From assembly GCA_963693025.1 (NCBI GenBank), contig OY843749.1:1240001-1304000 (forward strand): a stretch of DNA of 64,000 bases, written 5' to 3'. The notes beneath the pieces were generated by a model. That model searched no databases, was not told the origin of the DNA, and saw nothing but the letters and a program-made list of their open reading frames with translations. Below are positions 34,305 through 43,059 of the stretch, piece after piece; position 1 is the stretch's first letter, and every line of letters begins with the position of its first letter. The translations under genes and the position numbers were made by a program. The DNA comes from JAHRAW01 sp963693025 (GTDB lineage Bacteria > Pseudomonadota > Gammaproteobacteria > Arenicellales > Poriferihabitantaceae).

Positions 34305-34410
34305 GGCGCTTCCTTTGGGTTAAATTAAGAGCACGGATTGTACGGACATTGCGCGCCGATGTTAATGCCCCACCTCGTCATTCACCCCCACTTCGTCATT
34401 CCCCCTACTC

Positions 34411-34608
34411 CGTCATTCTCGAGCGTTAGTGCCCGTTGCCGCCGCGCTTCTTCTTTTAGCGGCGGCTTACGGACACTTACGACCTCGGGAATCTCCCTAA
34501 GACTGGCACGGGCTTTGTTGAAATTCACGGTAGACTTAGGGAGATTCCCGAATCGAAGAAAATATGGTCGCCTGTCGGCTCCCTATTTTCTATCGTTCGA
34601 GAATGACG
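34411..34608 (+). repeat. 200-bp intergenic repeat, copy 4
   Basis: This 198-bp copy sits between the divergent aroG and adenylate-kinase-like genes (34305-34738 is otherwise empty). It is the short-stem subtype (GAAAATA / TATTTTC). Two degenerate left-end iterations (CGTCATTC at 34378 and 34394) precede it. An extra right end follows at 34614-34647. The central 16-bp stem has one mismatch-free partner (CTTAGGGAGATTCCCG). Confidence 0.9.
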
Positions 34609-34613
34609 GGGTT

Positions 34614-34647
34614 GGGACTCCCCATTTTCCACCGTTCGAGAATGACG
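34614..34647 (+). repeat. Iterated right end of the 200-bp repeat
   Basis: A degraded duplicate of the right terminus (CTCCCCATTTTCC ... CGTTCGAGAATGACG) directly after copy 4, spaced as in copies 3 and 5. Confidence 0.8.
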
Positions 34648-34738
34648 AAACAAACACAGTACTTGACCCAACCGCCAACAACAAGTAAACTCGCGCCCCC
34701 GCAAATTCCTCGCGGCAAGCGAAAACCCTACTATAGTT

Positions 34739-36127
34739 ATGCGAATTGCAATCCTGGGCGCGCCGGGTTCCGGCAAAGGAGCGCATGCGCAAGCGCTGGC
34801 GGCGCGTTACCGGGTTCCGTGGTTGTCGCCCGGCGAGTTGCTGCGCGTGGCGGCGGACGACCAGAAACTAGACAGGGAGACCCGGGAGGCGGTGCAGGCC
34901 GGGCGGGCGGTTGGCGACGAGGTCGTGATGGCGGTGCTGGAAGAGCGGTTGCGCGCGCGCGACGCCAAGCGCGGCTTCATCATCGACGGCTTCCCGCTGA
35001 ACATCCCGCAGGCGCAGGCGCTGGACACCCTGCTCGGCATGCTCGGGCGCGCGCTGCAGATCGCGGTTTATGTCAAGGTCGATGACGAGGCGCTGGTCAA
35101 ACACATCATCGGTCGGCAGGAATGCGACGAATGCGGCGCCGCGTTCAACCGCCATTCCGCCCCGCCGACAACCCGAGGCAAGTGCGACAAGTGCGGCGGC
35201 AAACTGGCGTCCCGAGGCGGCGGCGCCAAAGCCGCGGCGGTCAAGGTTGAAGCCTACCACGAAGAAACCGCTCCGCTAATCGCCTACTACAAAGCGCAAC
35301 ACAAAATGCGCACGGTGCCGGCGGTGGGCGATGCCGAGCAAGTCCGGCAAAAAATTGCCGACATCGTTGATTTGGAAATCCACCCTTTGGAAATCCAAAT
35401 CCTGGAAACCGCCGCGGAAACCTTTTACGAAGAAATCAACACCATCATCGTCGGCGGACAAATCAACCGCATCGCACCGGCGCCGGAGAGTCAAGCATCG
35501 AAGCGGCGCAAGGCAAGGGCCGCAAGCGTAACGGCGGCGGCAACCCCTGCGACTGACACGACCGCCGGTAAAAAGGTTGTCAAAAAAGCCGCGGGGAAAC
35601 CGGTGGCTAAAAAGACCGTGCGCAAGTCAGTCAGTGGTAAAAAGACCCCAGCGAAAACTCCGGTTAAGAAGGTTGTTAAAAAAGTGGCAAAGGAGGCGGC
35701 GGCGAAAGTAACGGCAACTAAAAAGGCCGCAACAAAACTCATAGCCAAAAAAGTCGCCAAGAAAGTCGCAAAGAAACCGGCGGTCAAAGCTACGACAACT
35801 AAAAAGACCACAAGCCAGTCAACCCGTCGCAAAAAGGTTGCAACGAAAACCCCGGTCAAGAAGGTCGCTAAAAAAGCGGCGCAGAAACCGGTAGCCAAAG
35901 TAACGACAACCAAAAAGACTGCAAGCAAATCAACCGGCAGAAAGAAAGTTGAAACGAAAACCTCGGCTAATAAGACCGCGAAAAAAGTAGCGCGGAAACC
36001 CGTAACCAAAGTAACCAAAAAAGCCGGCGGCAAAGAAGTAACCAAAAAAACAGCAAAGAAACCACCGACCAAAAAGACCGCAAAAAAACCACCGGTTAAA
36101 AATGCCGCGAAAAAGAAACGGCGTTAG
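34739..36127 (+). CDS. Degenerate adenylate-kinase-like domain fused to a histone-H1-like Lys-rich tail
   Basis: This 462-residue protein has two parts. Residues 1-211 have the adenylate kinase fold: P-loop GAPGSGKGAH, GELLR, a zinc-type LID with four cysteines (C129, C132, C149, C152) and YHEETAPLIAYY. Several catalytic residues are missing. The Arg of DGFPR is Leu (DGFPLN, L87). The Thr of the STGD loop is Pro. The acidic DD and following Arg of the LID hinge are replaced by GGGAKAAAVKV. Residues about 255-462 are repeats of K, A, T, P and V (AKKTVRK, KKVAKK, PVKKVAKK), as in H1-like bacterial nucleoid proteins. A nucleic-acid-binding role is likely; kinase activity is doubtful. Confidence 0.8.
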   Translation: MRIAILGAPGSGKGAHAQALAARYRVPWLSPGELLRVAADDQKLDRETREAVQAGRAVGDEVVMAVLEERLRARDAKRGFIIDGFPLNIPQAQALDTLLGMLGRALQIAVYVKVDDEALVKHIIGRQECDECGAAFNRHSAPPTTRGKCDKCGGKLASRGGGAKAAAVKVEAYHEETAPLIAYYKAQHKMRTVPAVGDAEQVRQKIADIVDLEIHPLEIQILETAAETFYEEINTIIVGGQINRIAPAPESQASKRRKARAASVTAAATPATDTTAGKKVVKKAAGKPVAKKTVRKSVSGKKTPAKTPVKKVVKKVAKEAAAKVTATKKAATKLIAKKVAKKVAKKPAVKATTTKKTTSQSTRRKKVATKTPVKKVAKKAAQKPVAKVTTTKKTASKSTGRKKVETKTSANKTAKKVARKPVTKVTKKAGGKEVTKKTAKKPPTKKTAKKPPVKNAAKKKRR

Positions 36128-36129
36128 CC

Positions 36130-37140
36130 ATGGTTGACCATCCACAGCAAGGACACTTCCCGCAGGTGCGACCGCGGCGGATGCGCAAGGATGAATTCAG
36201 CCGGCGCATGATGCGCGAGGCGGTGGTGACCGTTGACGATTTGATTCAACCGGTTTTCATTGCCGAAGGGGACACGCGGGGCGAGATGATTTCCTCCATG
36301 CCGGGCGTTGCGCGCATGGGCGTCAAAGCGCTGGCGCAAAAATGCAAGCGCTATCATGCCCTCGGCATTCCGGCGGTGGCGCTGTTTCCGGCGACCCCGC
36401 AAGAGGCAAAATCCGACAGCGCGCAAGAGGCGTGGAATCCGCACGGACTGGTGCAGCGCGCCATCGCCGCCATCAAGGAAGCCACCCCGGAGTTAGGCGT
36501 GATCACCGATGTCGCGCTCGACCCCTACACCAGCCACGGGCAAGACGGCCTGTGCGATGAGCGCGGCTATGTGGTCAACGACCGCACGGTGGCGGCGCTG
36601 GTCAAGCAAGCGCTGTCGCACGTCGAAGCCGGCGCGGATGTGGTCGCGCCGTCCGACATGATGGATGGCCGGGTGCGGGCAATCCGCGACGCCTTCGAAG
36701 CAAGCGGCCACGCCAACGCCCGCATCCTCGCCTACTCGGCCAAGTATGCGTCCGCTTTCTACGCGCCGTTCCGCGACGCCGTGGACTCCGCCGCAAACCT
36801 CGCCGGCGGCGACAAATCCACCTACCAAATGGACCCCGCCAACGGCGACGAAGCGCTGCGCGAAACCGCACTCGACATCGCCGAAGGCGCGGACATGGTC
36901 ATGGTCAAACCCGCCCTGCCCAACCTCGACATCGTCCACCGCGTCAAACAAGCCTTCGGCATGCCCACCTTCGCCTACCAAGTCAGCGGAGAATACGCCA
37001 TGCTAAAAGCCGCCACCACCCACGGCTGGCTGGACGAACGCAAGGTGGTGATGGAAGTGATGAATTGCTTCAAACGGGCGGGATGTGACGGGGTTTTGAG
37101 TTATTATGCTGAGGAGGTTGCGGGGTGGTTGGGGGAGTAG
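36130..37140 (+). CDS. hemB: Delta-aminolevulinic acid dehydratase (porphobilinogen synthase)
   Basis: This 336-residue enzyme makes porphobilinogen from two 5-aminolevulinate molecules in tetrapyrrole synthesis. The Schiff-base lysines are in ILAYSAKYASAFYAPFRDA and MVMVKPALPNLD. The metal segment reads TDVALDPYTSHGQDGLCDE, the Asp-type (magnesium-dependent, Pseudomonas-like) variant rather than the three-cysteine zinc form. The start lies 2 bases after the preceding stop, so it may be co-transcribed with the fusion gene. The AT-rich defence module begins 60 bases downstream. Confidence 0.95.
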   Translation: MVDHPQQGHFPQVRPRRMRKDEFSRRMMREAVVTVDDLIQPVFIAEGDTRGEMISSMPGVARMGVKALAQKCKRYHALGIPAVALFPATPQEAKSDSAQEAWNPHGLVQRAIAAIKEATPELGVITDVALDPYTSHGQDGLCDERGYVVNDRTVAALVKQALSHVEAGADVVAPSDMMDGRVRAIRDAFEASGHANARILAYSAKYASAFYAPFRDAVDSAANLAGGDKSTYQMDPANGDEALRETALDIAEGADMVMVKPALPNLDIVHRVKQAFGMPTFAYQVSGEYAMLKAATTHGWLDERKVVMEVMNCFKRAGCDGVLSYYAEEVAGWLGE

Positions 37141-37199
37141 TTTATGGTCTGTGAATGTGCGGTTATTAAATACCATCGCCGAATAGAGATTTTTCAAAA

Positions 37200-39539
37200 A
37201 TGAATAGCTCGGGAAATTTTTCCAACAGCAAGCTTTCCAAGTCAACGGCGGAGGACTTTCTTCGGGCAGTGTCAACCGAAGAGGTCAATGGGATTCTGGG
37301 AAGTCAAGCAGAGTTTACCGATGCCGGAAATTGGAAGCCCTATGGTGGCGCTGAAAAGAATTGGGATAGAGTCGGTGTTCAAACGAGCGAACCCGTGGGT
37401 GCGCTCGCAGAACTGATTATCAACTCCATAGATGCAATCCTTATGCGCAGGGCGAAGGAAGATAAAATGGATTTGCAGAGTGACCCGCTCCCACAAAGCA
37501 TGAGCGAAGCCGTTAAACTATTCTTCCCCGAAGTTCAAGAAGGTAAATTGACTCTGCTAAGTCAAGAGCAAAGAACCAGCTTGGCCGAACAAAGCGTTTT
37601 GATCGGCATAAAAAGAAAAACAAAGAGAGACACTTGCCCAAATTACACAATTGTTGATTTTGGAGAAGGTCAAAATCACGGAGGCTTTGAAAAGACTTTT
37701 TTGTCTCTTGGTGAGAAAAACAAGGAAGGCATTCCATTTGTTCAGGGACGTTTCAATATGGGCAGTACCGGCTCCATAACTTTTTGCACCCGAGCGGAGA
37801 TTAGGAGTGGAATGTATAAGTTTATCCTTTCCAAGAAGGCTACGGATGAGTCGGACGGTTTATGGGGATGGACGCTACTAAGGGTAAGGGGGGTTCGCAA
37901 GGGAGAGGACTTGCCCGTGGTTGAGTATTTTTGCCCGGACGGAAAAATTGCCTGTTTCGAGGCGGATGAAGTCAGAGCTTTCGACAGGGAAGACATTGGT
38001 GTTGTTAAGAGCGGTAGCATTGTGAAATTATATGAATACGACATAGGTCCCGGGGCTCGGGCGGTCGATATTGGATTATACGACGCGCTTACCACAAATC
38101 TTATTGATTGTGCGCTACCCCTGCGCCTCTATGATTTTGATGCCAGCCCCACAAAGCGCGGGCTTAGGGCGGAAGGCGTAGCGCCGAGAACTTTTTCCGG
38201 CATGAAGACGGTACTCAAATCTGATGACGATGAAGATGAAGCAAGCAAAGTTGATTTTGAGGGGGTAGTTGAAAATTCTGAAAATGCGAGCTTGGGGACT
38301 GTTCGAATATCCTATTTTGGGTTGGAGAAAATGAAGGACTATTTGCGTAACTATGCTTACAGGATGTTCTATACAATCAACGGGCAGTCGCAAGCCAAAG
38401 AAAGGGCAAGTTTATTGCGAAAAGCACGACTGGATGATTTGAGAAATCATTTAATTGTACAAATTGATTGTAATGCCATGGATGCTACGGCGCGTTCCGC
38501 CGTGTTTAAGCCGGACAGGGAAAGGATGGCACAAATAGAACTCACAAGAGAATTAAAGAAAATCGTCATAGACGCCCTGAGCGAGGACAGGGAACTCAGA
38601 AAATATGCAAGAGAAATAAGAAACCGTCGTATTAGTGAACAGATAGAGGACGAAATCAGCAAGGAGTTCCTTTCCGATCTTATTAAGAACAGTCCGGACC
38701 TCCATGAACTTTTTGATATTGGGAATGTCGTTGTTGAGGAAACTCAGGTCTCGGGCGGGGCGGACAAATATGAAGGAAAACTGTTTCCTTCATACTTAAC
38801 CCCGACAAATTTGGAGAAAGGCGATGTTAAAAGTATCCCCATAAATTCTTACAGATGGATTGAATGTAAGACGGATGCTCAAAATGATTACTTAATAAGG
38901 GAAGCCAATCAGGGGGAATTTGTTCATCCGACCGCGGATATATTACCTAATTCCGGGTCTTTGCGTAATGGAAAATTTCGCATAAAAGTAACCTCTCCAT
39001 CAAACGCTCAAATTGGAGACACGCTTCCCGTTCAATTTGGTTTTAACGATTCCAACCCGGAAAGAGTCACTCCGCTACTTTTCGATGTGACCATAAAAAT
39101 AATCGCCGAAGAGAAAACAACGGCAAACCAAGGCGGAACCAAAACTGACACAAAAACAAAGAAAGACCCTTCTCGAAATTTTCCTGATATTAAATGGGTT
39201 GAAAAAAATTCGTGGGTGGAATACAATTATAATCAGGAATCAGGCGGTCATGTTGATCGCGGAGAAGACCTGGCCGTGTACGTCAACAAAGATAACAAGT
39301 ATCTTTTGGCTCTGATTTCGAGGGAAAGCGATGAAGGTAAACGAGAAATTATCAGGCATCGTTTTCGGTTTGGTGTTGGCATTCTCACTTTGGCGATGTA
39401 TAAGAAACTTGTCCACGACTCCGAAAATAATTCCGATGAGAAAGATGATTACGATGAAGACGCTGTTTTGCGCCTCGCCTCGTCGGCGATTGCGGCACAT
39501 ATAGTGACTTTGATTGACAAATTGGGCGGAAACAGATGA
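37200..39539 (+). CDS. GHKL-type ATPase, large (defence-module subunit)
   Basis: This 779-residue protein has a histidine-kinase/HSP90/MutL-type ATP-binding domain at its N-terminus. The N-box is ALAELIINSIDAI (E71, N75, D78), the G1 box is IVDFGEGQNHGGF (D153), and the G2/lid is VQGRFNMGSTGSITFC (183-196). Residues 350-480 contain a second mixed domain (RISYFGLEKMKDYLRNYAYR, MFYTINGQSQ). The C-terminal 250 residues include beta-rich and acidic segments (DSENNSDEKDDYDEDAV). No kinase receiver parts exist, so it is an ATP-dependent clamp or sensor of DNA rather than a sensor kinase. It is the first gene of the coupled module; its stop overlaps the methylase start (ATGA). Markedly AT-rich compared with neighbours. 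Confidence 0.8.
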   Translation: MNSSGNFSNSKLSKSTAEDFLRAVSTEEVNGILGSQAEFTDAGNWKPYGGAEKNWDRVGVQTSEPVGALAELIINSIDAILMRRAKEDKMDLQSDPLPQSMSEAVKLFFPEVQEGKLTLLSQEQRTSLAEQSVLIGIKRKTKRDTCPNYTIVDFGEGQNHGGFEKTFLSLGEKNKEGIPFVQGRFNMGSTGSITFCTRAEIRSGMYKFILSKKATDESDGLWGWTLLRVRGVRKGEDLPVVEYFCPDGKIACFEADEVRAFDREDIGVVKSGSIVKLYEYDIGPGARAVDIGLYDALTTNLIDCALPLRLYDFDASPTKRGLRAEGVAPRTFSGMKTVLKSDDDEDEASKVDFEGVVENSENASLGTVRISYFGLEKMKDYLRNYAYRMFYTINGQSQAKERASLLRKARLDDLRNHLIVQIDCNAMDATARSAVFKPDRERMAQIELTRELKKIVIDALSEDRELRKYAREIRNRRISEQIEDEISKEFLSDLIKNSPDLHELFDIGNVVVEETQVSGGADKYEGKLFPSYLTPTNLEKGDVKSIPINSYRWIECKTDAQNDYLIREANQGEFVHPTADILPNSGSLRNGKFRIKVTSPSNAQIGDTLPVQFGFNDSNPERVTPLLFDVTIKIIAEEKTTANQGGTKTDTKTKKDPSRNFPDIKWVEKNSWVEYNYNQESGGHVDRGEDLAVYVNKDNKYLLALISRESDEGKREIIRHRFRFGVGILTLAMYKKLVHDSENNSDEKDDYDEDAVLRLASSAIAAHIVTLIDKLGGNR

Positions 39540-40579
39540 GAAAGAAATCTTTCAAAGTCATTGATTTTTTCTGCGGTGCCGGCGGGATGACCGAAGGCAT
39601 GAAAATGGCCGGTATGAAAGTGCTTGCCGGCATAGACATAGACGAAGAGTGCAGAGGCACATATGAAGCCAATCACCCGGAGGCGCGATTTTTCTTGAAG
39701 GACATAAAAGAACTCCGCCGAACTTTCTTGGAGAAAGAGTGTGGAATTGAACGCAATGATGATACGTTGGTTTTTATCGGGTGTAGCCCCTGCCAGTATT
39801 GGAGCACACTGAATACCGACAGGGGGTCATCCACAAAAACCAGGGGGTTGCTTGACGAATTTTGGCGTTTTGTCAGTTATTACAGGCCGGGCTATGTGGT
39901 TATCGAAAATGTTCCCGGCATACAAAGACGGGAAGCGGAAAGCGGTCTTGATAAGTTTTGCCGGCGACTTGACAGACAAGGGTATACGATTGCCGCAGGC
40001 ATTTTGAATGCCAAAAATTATGGAGTGCCGCAAAGCAGGAAAAGGTTTGTTCTAATTGCTTCCAGGATAAAGCAATCAATCAGTCTTCCGCAGCCTGATA
40101 AAGAAACTAATCTTGCGGATTTTATCGGCATCCACAACGGTTTTCCAATGCTGCAATCCGGTCACAGAGATGACAATGATTTCATGAACACGGTTTCGGA
40201 TTTATCCGAAAAGAACTTGAGACGCCTAAAACTCACGCCGAAAAATGGCGGAACAAGAAAAGCATGGAAAGATGACCCCGAACTTCAACTGGACGCCTAC
40301 AAAGGCAAAGACGATTCTTTCAGAGATGTTTATGGAAGGTTGAGGTGGGATAAACCGGCATCGACAATCACAACAAGATTTAATGGAATTTCGAATGGTC
40401 GTTTTGCTCACCCGGAAGAAGACAGAGGCTTGTCTCTAAGAGAAGGAGCAACTTTGCAGACATTCGGAACAGATTATTTTTTTGAATGTAAAGGCGCAAC
40501 AGCCGCGTCCAAGTTAATAGGCAACGCCGTGCCACCGCAACTTGCCTACAGAATAGCAAAGTGTATTTGCGCGGAGTGA
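39536..40579 (+). CDS. DNA (cytosine-5-)-methyltransferase
   Basis: This 347-residue C5 methylase is complete, with motifs in order: I DFFCGAGGMTEGMKMAG, IV GCSPCQYWS (catalytic C86), VI VVIENVPG, VIII QSRKRFVLIAS, and X LIGNAVPPQLA. The target-recognition region is short (about residues 180-300) with YGRLRWDKPASTITTRF near its end. It adds a methyl group to cytosine in a specific sequence, which cannot be read from the protein. Flanked by two GHKL ATPases and a Vsr nuclease, it most likely marks self DNA for the module. Confidence 0.93.
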   Translation: MRKKSFKVIDFFCGAGGMTEGMKMAGMKVLAGIDIDEECRGTYEANHPEARFFLKDIKELRRTFLEKECGIERNDDTLVFIGCSPCQYWSTLNTDRGSSTKTRGLLDEFWRFVSYYRPGYVVIENVPGIQRREAESGLDKFCRRLDRQGYTIAAGILNAKNYGVPQSRKRFVLIASRIKQSISLPQPDKETNLADFIGIHNGFPMLQSGHRDDNDFMNTVSDLSEKNLRRLKLTPKNGGTRKAWKDDPELQLDAYKGKDDSFRDVYGRLRWDKPASTITTRFNGISNGRFAHPEEDRGLSLREGATLQTFGTDYFFECKGATAASKLIGNAVPPQLAYRIAKCICAE

Positions 40580-40587
40580 GTATTCCC

Positions 40588-42249
40588 ATGACTGAAAATA
40601 ATCAATTAACGATGAGATTTGACCCACGGGTCATAGAACATCTTGGTATCCGCATGTACTCGACCCTCCCCCCGGTCTTGAGTGAATTGATAGCCAATTC
40701 ATACGACGCGGACGCAACAAAAGTAGAAGTAAGCCTGTACGACACCGAAGAAAAAAAGATTGTTGTCAAAGATAACGGGCTCGGGATGTCCTTCGATGAG
40801 ATTAACGAGAAATTTCTTGTTATTGGTCGTAATCGCAGAGAAGATGGTGACGATTCGACCCCAAGCGGCAGAAAGGTCATTGGTAAAAAAGGTCTGGGGA
40901 AACTCTCATTTTTTGGAATTGTCCGAACAATTACCATAGATACCATTCAGCAAGGAAAGCGCAATGTTTTTACTATGGACTGGGACGAATTAATGAATTC
41001 TACGGACGGACAATATCGGATAAAGCCCCGGAAGATTGATGAGACGGTTCAAGGAGACGATTCAGGTACTCAAATAACACTGACAAATATAAGCAGAGAA
41101 TCTAATTTTTCGGAAGAGTTGCTTGCCAACAGCATAGCACGATATTTTATTTTTGGCGAAGAGTTGACCGTAACCATGCGCCACAATGACGGAGAGGCGG
41201 TAACGCTATCGAATGATATGCATTTTTCCGCATTAGGCGAGGAATTTTCTTGGGTTTTTCCTGACGATTTTACTCACATAGAATCAAATTACAAGCAGCG
41301 TAAAAAAATTAAAGGAACAATTATAACGCCTAAAAAACCCATTGCGCCAAGATTTGCTTCGCGCGGTGTTTCTCTGTTTTCCCGGGGCAAGCTGGTGCAA
41401 ACCCCTTACCAATTTGCTAACAGCATATCCAGCCACTTCTTTTCGTATATGACCGGATGGTTACAGGTGGATTTCATAGAAGATTTTTCTGAAGACGTGA
41501 TTTCCACTAATCGGCAAAGTATTAATTGGGGACATGCACAAGCGAATGAACTTCATAAGTATCTTGGGAAGTGCGTTCAGTTTGTTCAGATGAGTTGGCG
41601 TGAAAAACGCAGAGACAAAAAAATTGCAGATATTGATAAAAACCTTGGAACTGTTGGCATAGACGACTGGACAAAATCTCTGCCGAAGAACATACAAGAT
41701 AACTTTAAGAATCTCATTAAGTATCTTACTGAAGACATCCCAGAAATAGAATCTGATAAATCTACCCAACTGTTTATTGAGCTTAAAAAACTTATACCGC
41801 CTTATCCTTACTATCATTGGAGAAATTTGCATCCAGCCATTAAGAACCATCTACATGAAGACTACAAAAATGAAAAATATTTAGAAGCGGCAAGAGAAGG
41901 GATTGCTATTTATGACAACATTGTGAGAAAAAAACTCGGCCTTCAGTTGTCGGGTGTGAATTTAATGAACCAGGCTTTTAACTTTGCCTATAAAAAGGAC
42001 GGAGGAAAAATTGAAATCACCACACATCCGAAACTTCCGGTTTCCGCACTTTCAAGTCAAACAGAGGTGAATATACAAAATGGTCAGAGATCTCTGTCAG
42101 TTGGCTTGATGGAGGCATTTAGAAACCCGGAATCTCATGAAACCAGGGAGGTATTAAACACGCTTTTTAGTGAAAATGATTGCCTCAATATTTTGAGTTT
42201 AGTTTCATTTTTGTTATATAAATTGGACAATCTAAAGAAGAATGGTTGA
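40588..42249 (+). CDS. MORC/MutL-like GHKL ATPase (defence-module subunit)
   Basis: This is a protein of about 553 residues starting at ATG 40588 behind GCGGAG; an upstream GTG at 40561 is less likely. The GHKL domain occupies residues 15-220. The N-box is PPVLSELIANSYDADATKV (E33, N37, D40), the G1 box is VVKDNGLGMSFDEI, and the G2 loop is VIGKKGLGKLSFFGI. A transducer-like part with RFASRGVSLFSRGKLV follows, then helical C-terminal sequence. This is the organisation of MutL/MORC-type ATPases reported in restriction-modification-like operons. Its stop overlaps the Vsr start by 8 bases, so the stoichiometry is probably linked. Confidence 0.85.
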   Translation: MTENNQLTMRFDPRVIEHLGIRMYSTLPPVLSELIANSYDADATKVEVSLYDTEEKKIVVKDNGLGMSFDEINEKFLVIGRNRREDGDDSTPSGRKVIGKKGLGKLSFFGIVRTITIDTIQQGKRNVFTMDWDELMNSTDGQYRIKPRKIDETVQGDDSGTQITLTNISRESNFSEELLANSIARYFIFGEELTVTMRHNDGEAVTLSNDMHFSALGEEFSWVFPDDFTHIESNYKQRKKIKGTIITPKKPIAPRFASRGVSLFSRGKLVQTPYQFANSISSHFFSYMTGWLQVDFIEDFSEDVISTNRQSINWGHAQANELHKYLGKCVQFVQMSWREKRRDKKIADIDKNLGTVGIDDWTKSLPKNIQDNFKNLIKYLTEDIPEIESDKSTQLFIELKKLIPPYPYYHWRNLHPAIKNHLHEDYKNEKYLEAAREGIAIYDNIVRKKLGLQLSGVNLMNQAFNFAYKKDGGKIEITTHPKLPVSALSSQTEVNIQNGQRSLSVGLMEAFRNPESHETREVLNTLFSENDCLNILSLVSFLLYKLDNLKKNG

Positions 42250-42673
42250 TGTTTATTCCAAAGAAAAACGCTCATGGCTTATGGGGCGAGTGCGCTCAGC
42301 TGGCAACAAATCAACCGAAGAAAAATTGGTTGCAATGTTGAAGCAGTACTGTCTAACGGGTTGGCGGCGTAAGTATCCGCTTTTTGGCAAACCTGACCTT
42401 ACATTTCCAAGTAGTAAGGTTGCAGTCTTTGTTGATGGATGTTTTTGGCATGGTTGTCCGAAACATGGTGAGATTCCGGAGAGTAACAGAGAATTTTGGA
42501 TGAAGAAGATCGATGCCAATAAGAAGCGTGATTATTTGGTAAACAAAACAATCAAAAATAAAGGCTGGAAAGTACTGCGGATATGGGAATGTCAATTAAA
42601 AAATAAGCAACTTCTTAAAAGAAAAATGAATCGACTCGGCACTCTGATCAAAACTGCACAGGAAAGACCATGA
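42242..42673 (+). CDS. vsr: Very-short-patch-repair (Vsr)-type endonuclease
   Basis: This 143-residue nuclease has the full Vsr pattern. It opens KRSWLMGRVRSAGNKSTEEK, and the catalytic Asp is in FGKPDLTFPSSK (D52). Next comes VAVFVDGCFWHGCPKH (H70, H75), then EFWMKKIDANKKRD and GWKVLRIWECQL. Classical Vsr nicks beside T:G mismatches arising from deaminated 5-methylcytosine next to a dcm-type methylase. In operons that also contain MutL/MORC ATPases, Vsr-fold enzymes are thought to act as restriction nucleases. Either reading fits here. Its stop codon shares ATGA with the DUF971 gene that follows. Confidence 0.92.
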   Translation: MVDVYSKEKRSWLMGRVRSAGNKSTEEKLVAMLKQYCLTGWRRKYPLFGKPDLTFPSSKVAVFVDGCFWHGCPKHGEIPESNREFWMKKIDANKKRDYLVNKTIKNKGWKVLRIWECQLKNKQLLKRKMNRLGTLIKTAQERP

Positions 42674-43035
42674 GCCAACACACCCCCACCGAAATCAACC
42701 TCAACCGCAAAACCAAAACCCTGACCGTATCTTTCAACAACGGCCAGTCTTTTGAGATGAGTTGTGAATACTTGCGTGTTCATTCGCCTTCGGCGGAGGT
42801 GCAGGGGCATGGGCCGGGGCAGGGGGTGTTGCAGGTGGGTAAGGAGGGGGTTAATATTGACCAGATTGAGCCGGTTGGCAATTATGCCATCAAGCCGGTG
42901 TTTGACGACGGGCACGATACCGGCATTTATTCCTGGGACACGCTTTATGTGCTGGGGGTGAATCAGGCGGAGAATTGGCGGGATTATCTTGAGCAACTGA
43001 AGCGCGCCGGGCATGAGCGCAAGATGGATTCTTGA
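42670..43035 (+). CDS. DUF971 / gamma-butyrobetaine-hydroxylase-like N-terminal domain protein
   Basis: This is a 121-residue single-domain protein: ITEINLNRKTKTL-like opening (PTEINLNRKTKTLTVSF), CEYLRVHSPSAEVQGHG, EGVNIDQIEPVGNYAIKPVF and DGHDTGIYSWDTLYVLG. This domain family is widespread beside ubiE or hslUV in beta- and gammaproteobacteria; its biochemical role is not settled, although it contains a metal-binding-like fold. GC-rich composition returns from here on. The start codon overlaps the stop of the AT-rich vsr gene. Confidence 0.88.
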   Translation: MSQHTPTEINLNRKTKTLTVSFNNGQSFEMSCEYLRVHSPSAEVQGHGPGQGVLQVGKEGVNIDQIEPVGNYAIKPVFDDGHDTGIYSWDTLYVLGVNQAENWRDYLEQLKRAGHERKMDS

Positions 43036-43059
43036 GCGCGGCGTGGGTGAGGTGGGCGC

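Noticed and set aside
31740..34328. Very long plus-strand open frame opposite trxB, sat and aroG
   Set aside because: It is a shadow of three well-recognised minus-strand genes; its protein is rich in His/Arg/Val without domain features, as expected for antisense of GC-rich codons.
34739..35373. Ordinary adenylate kinase annotation
   Set aside because: The DGFPR arginine and LID-hinge residues needed for catalysis are replaced, and a long basic tail is attached; a plain adk label would mislead.
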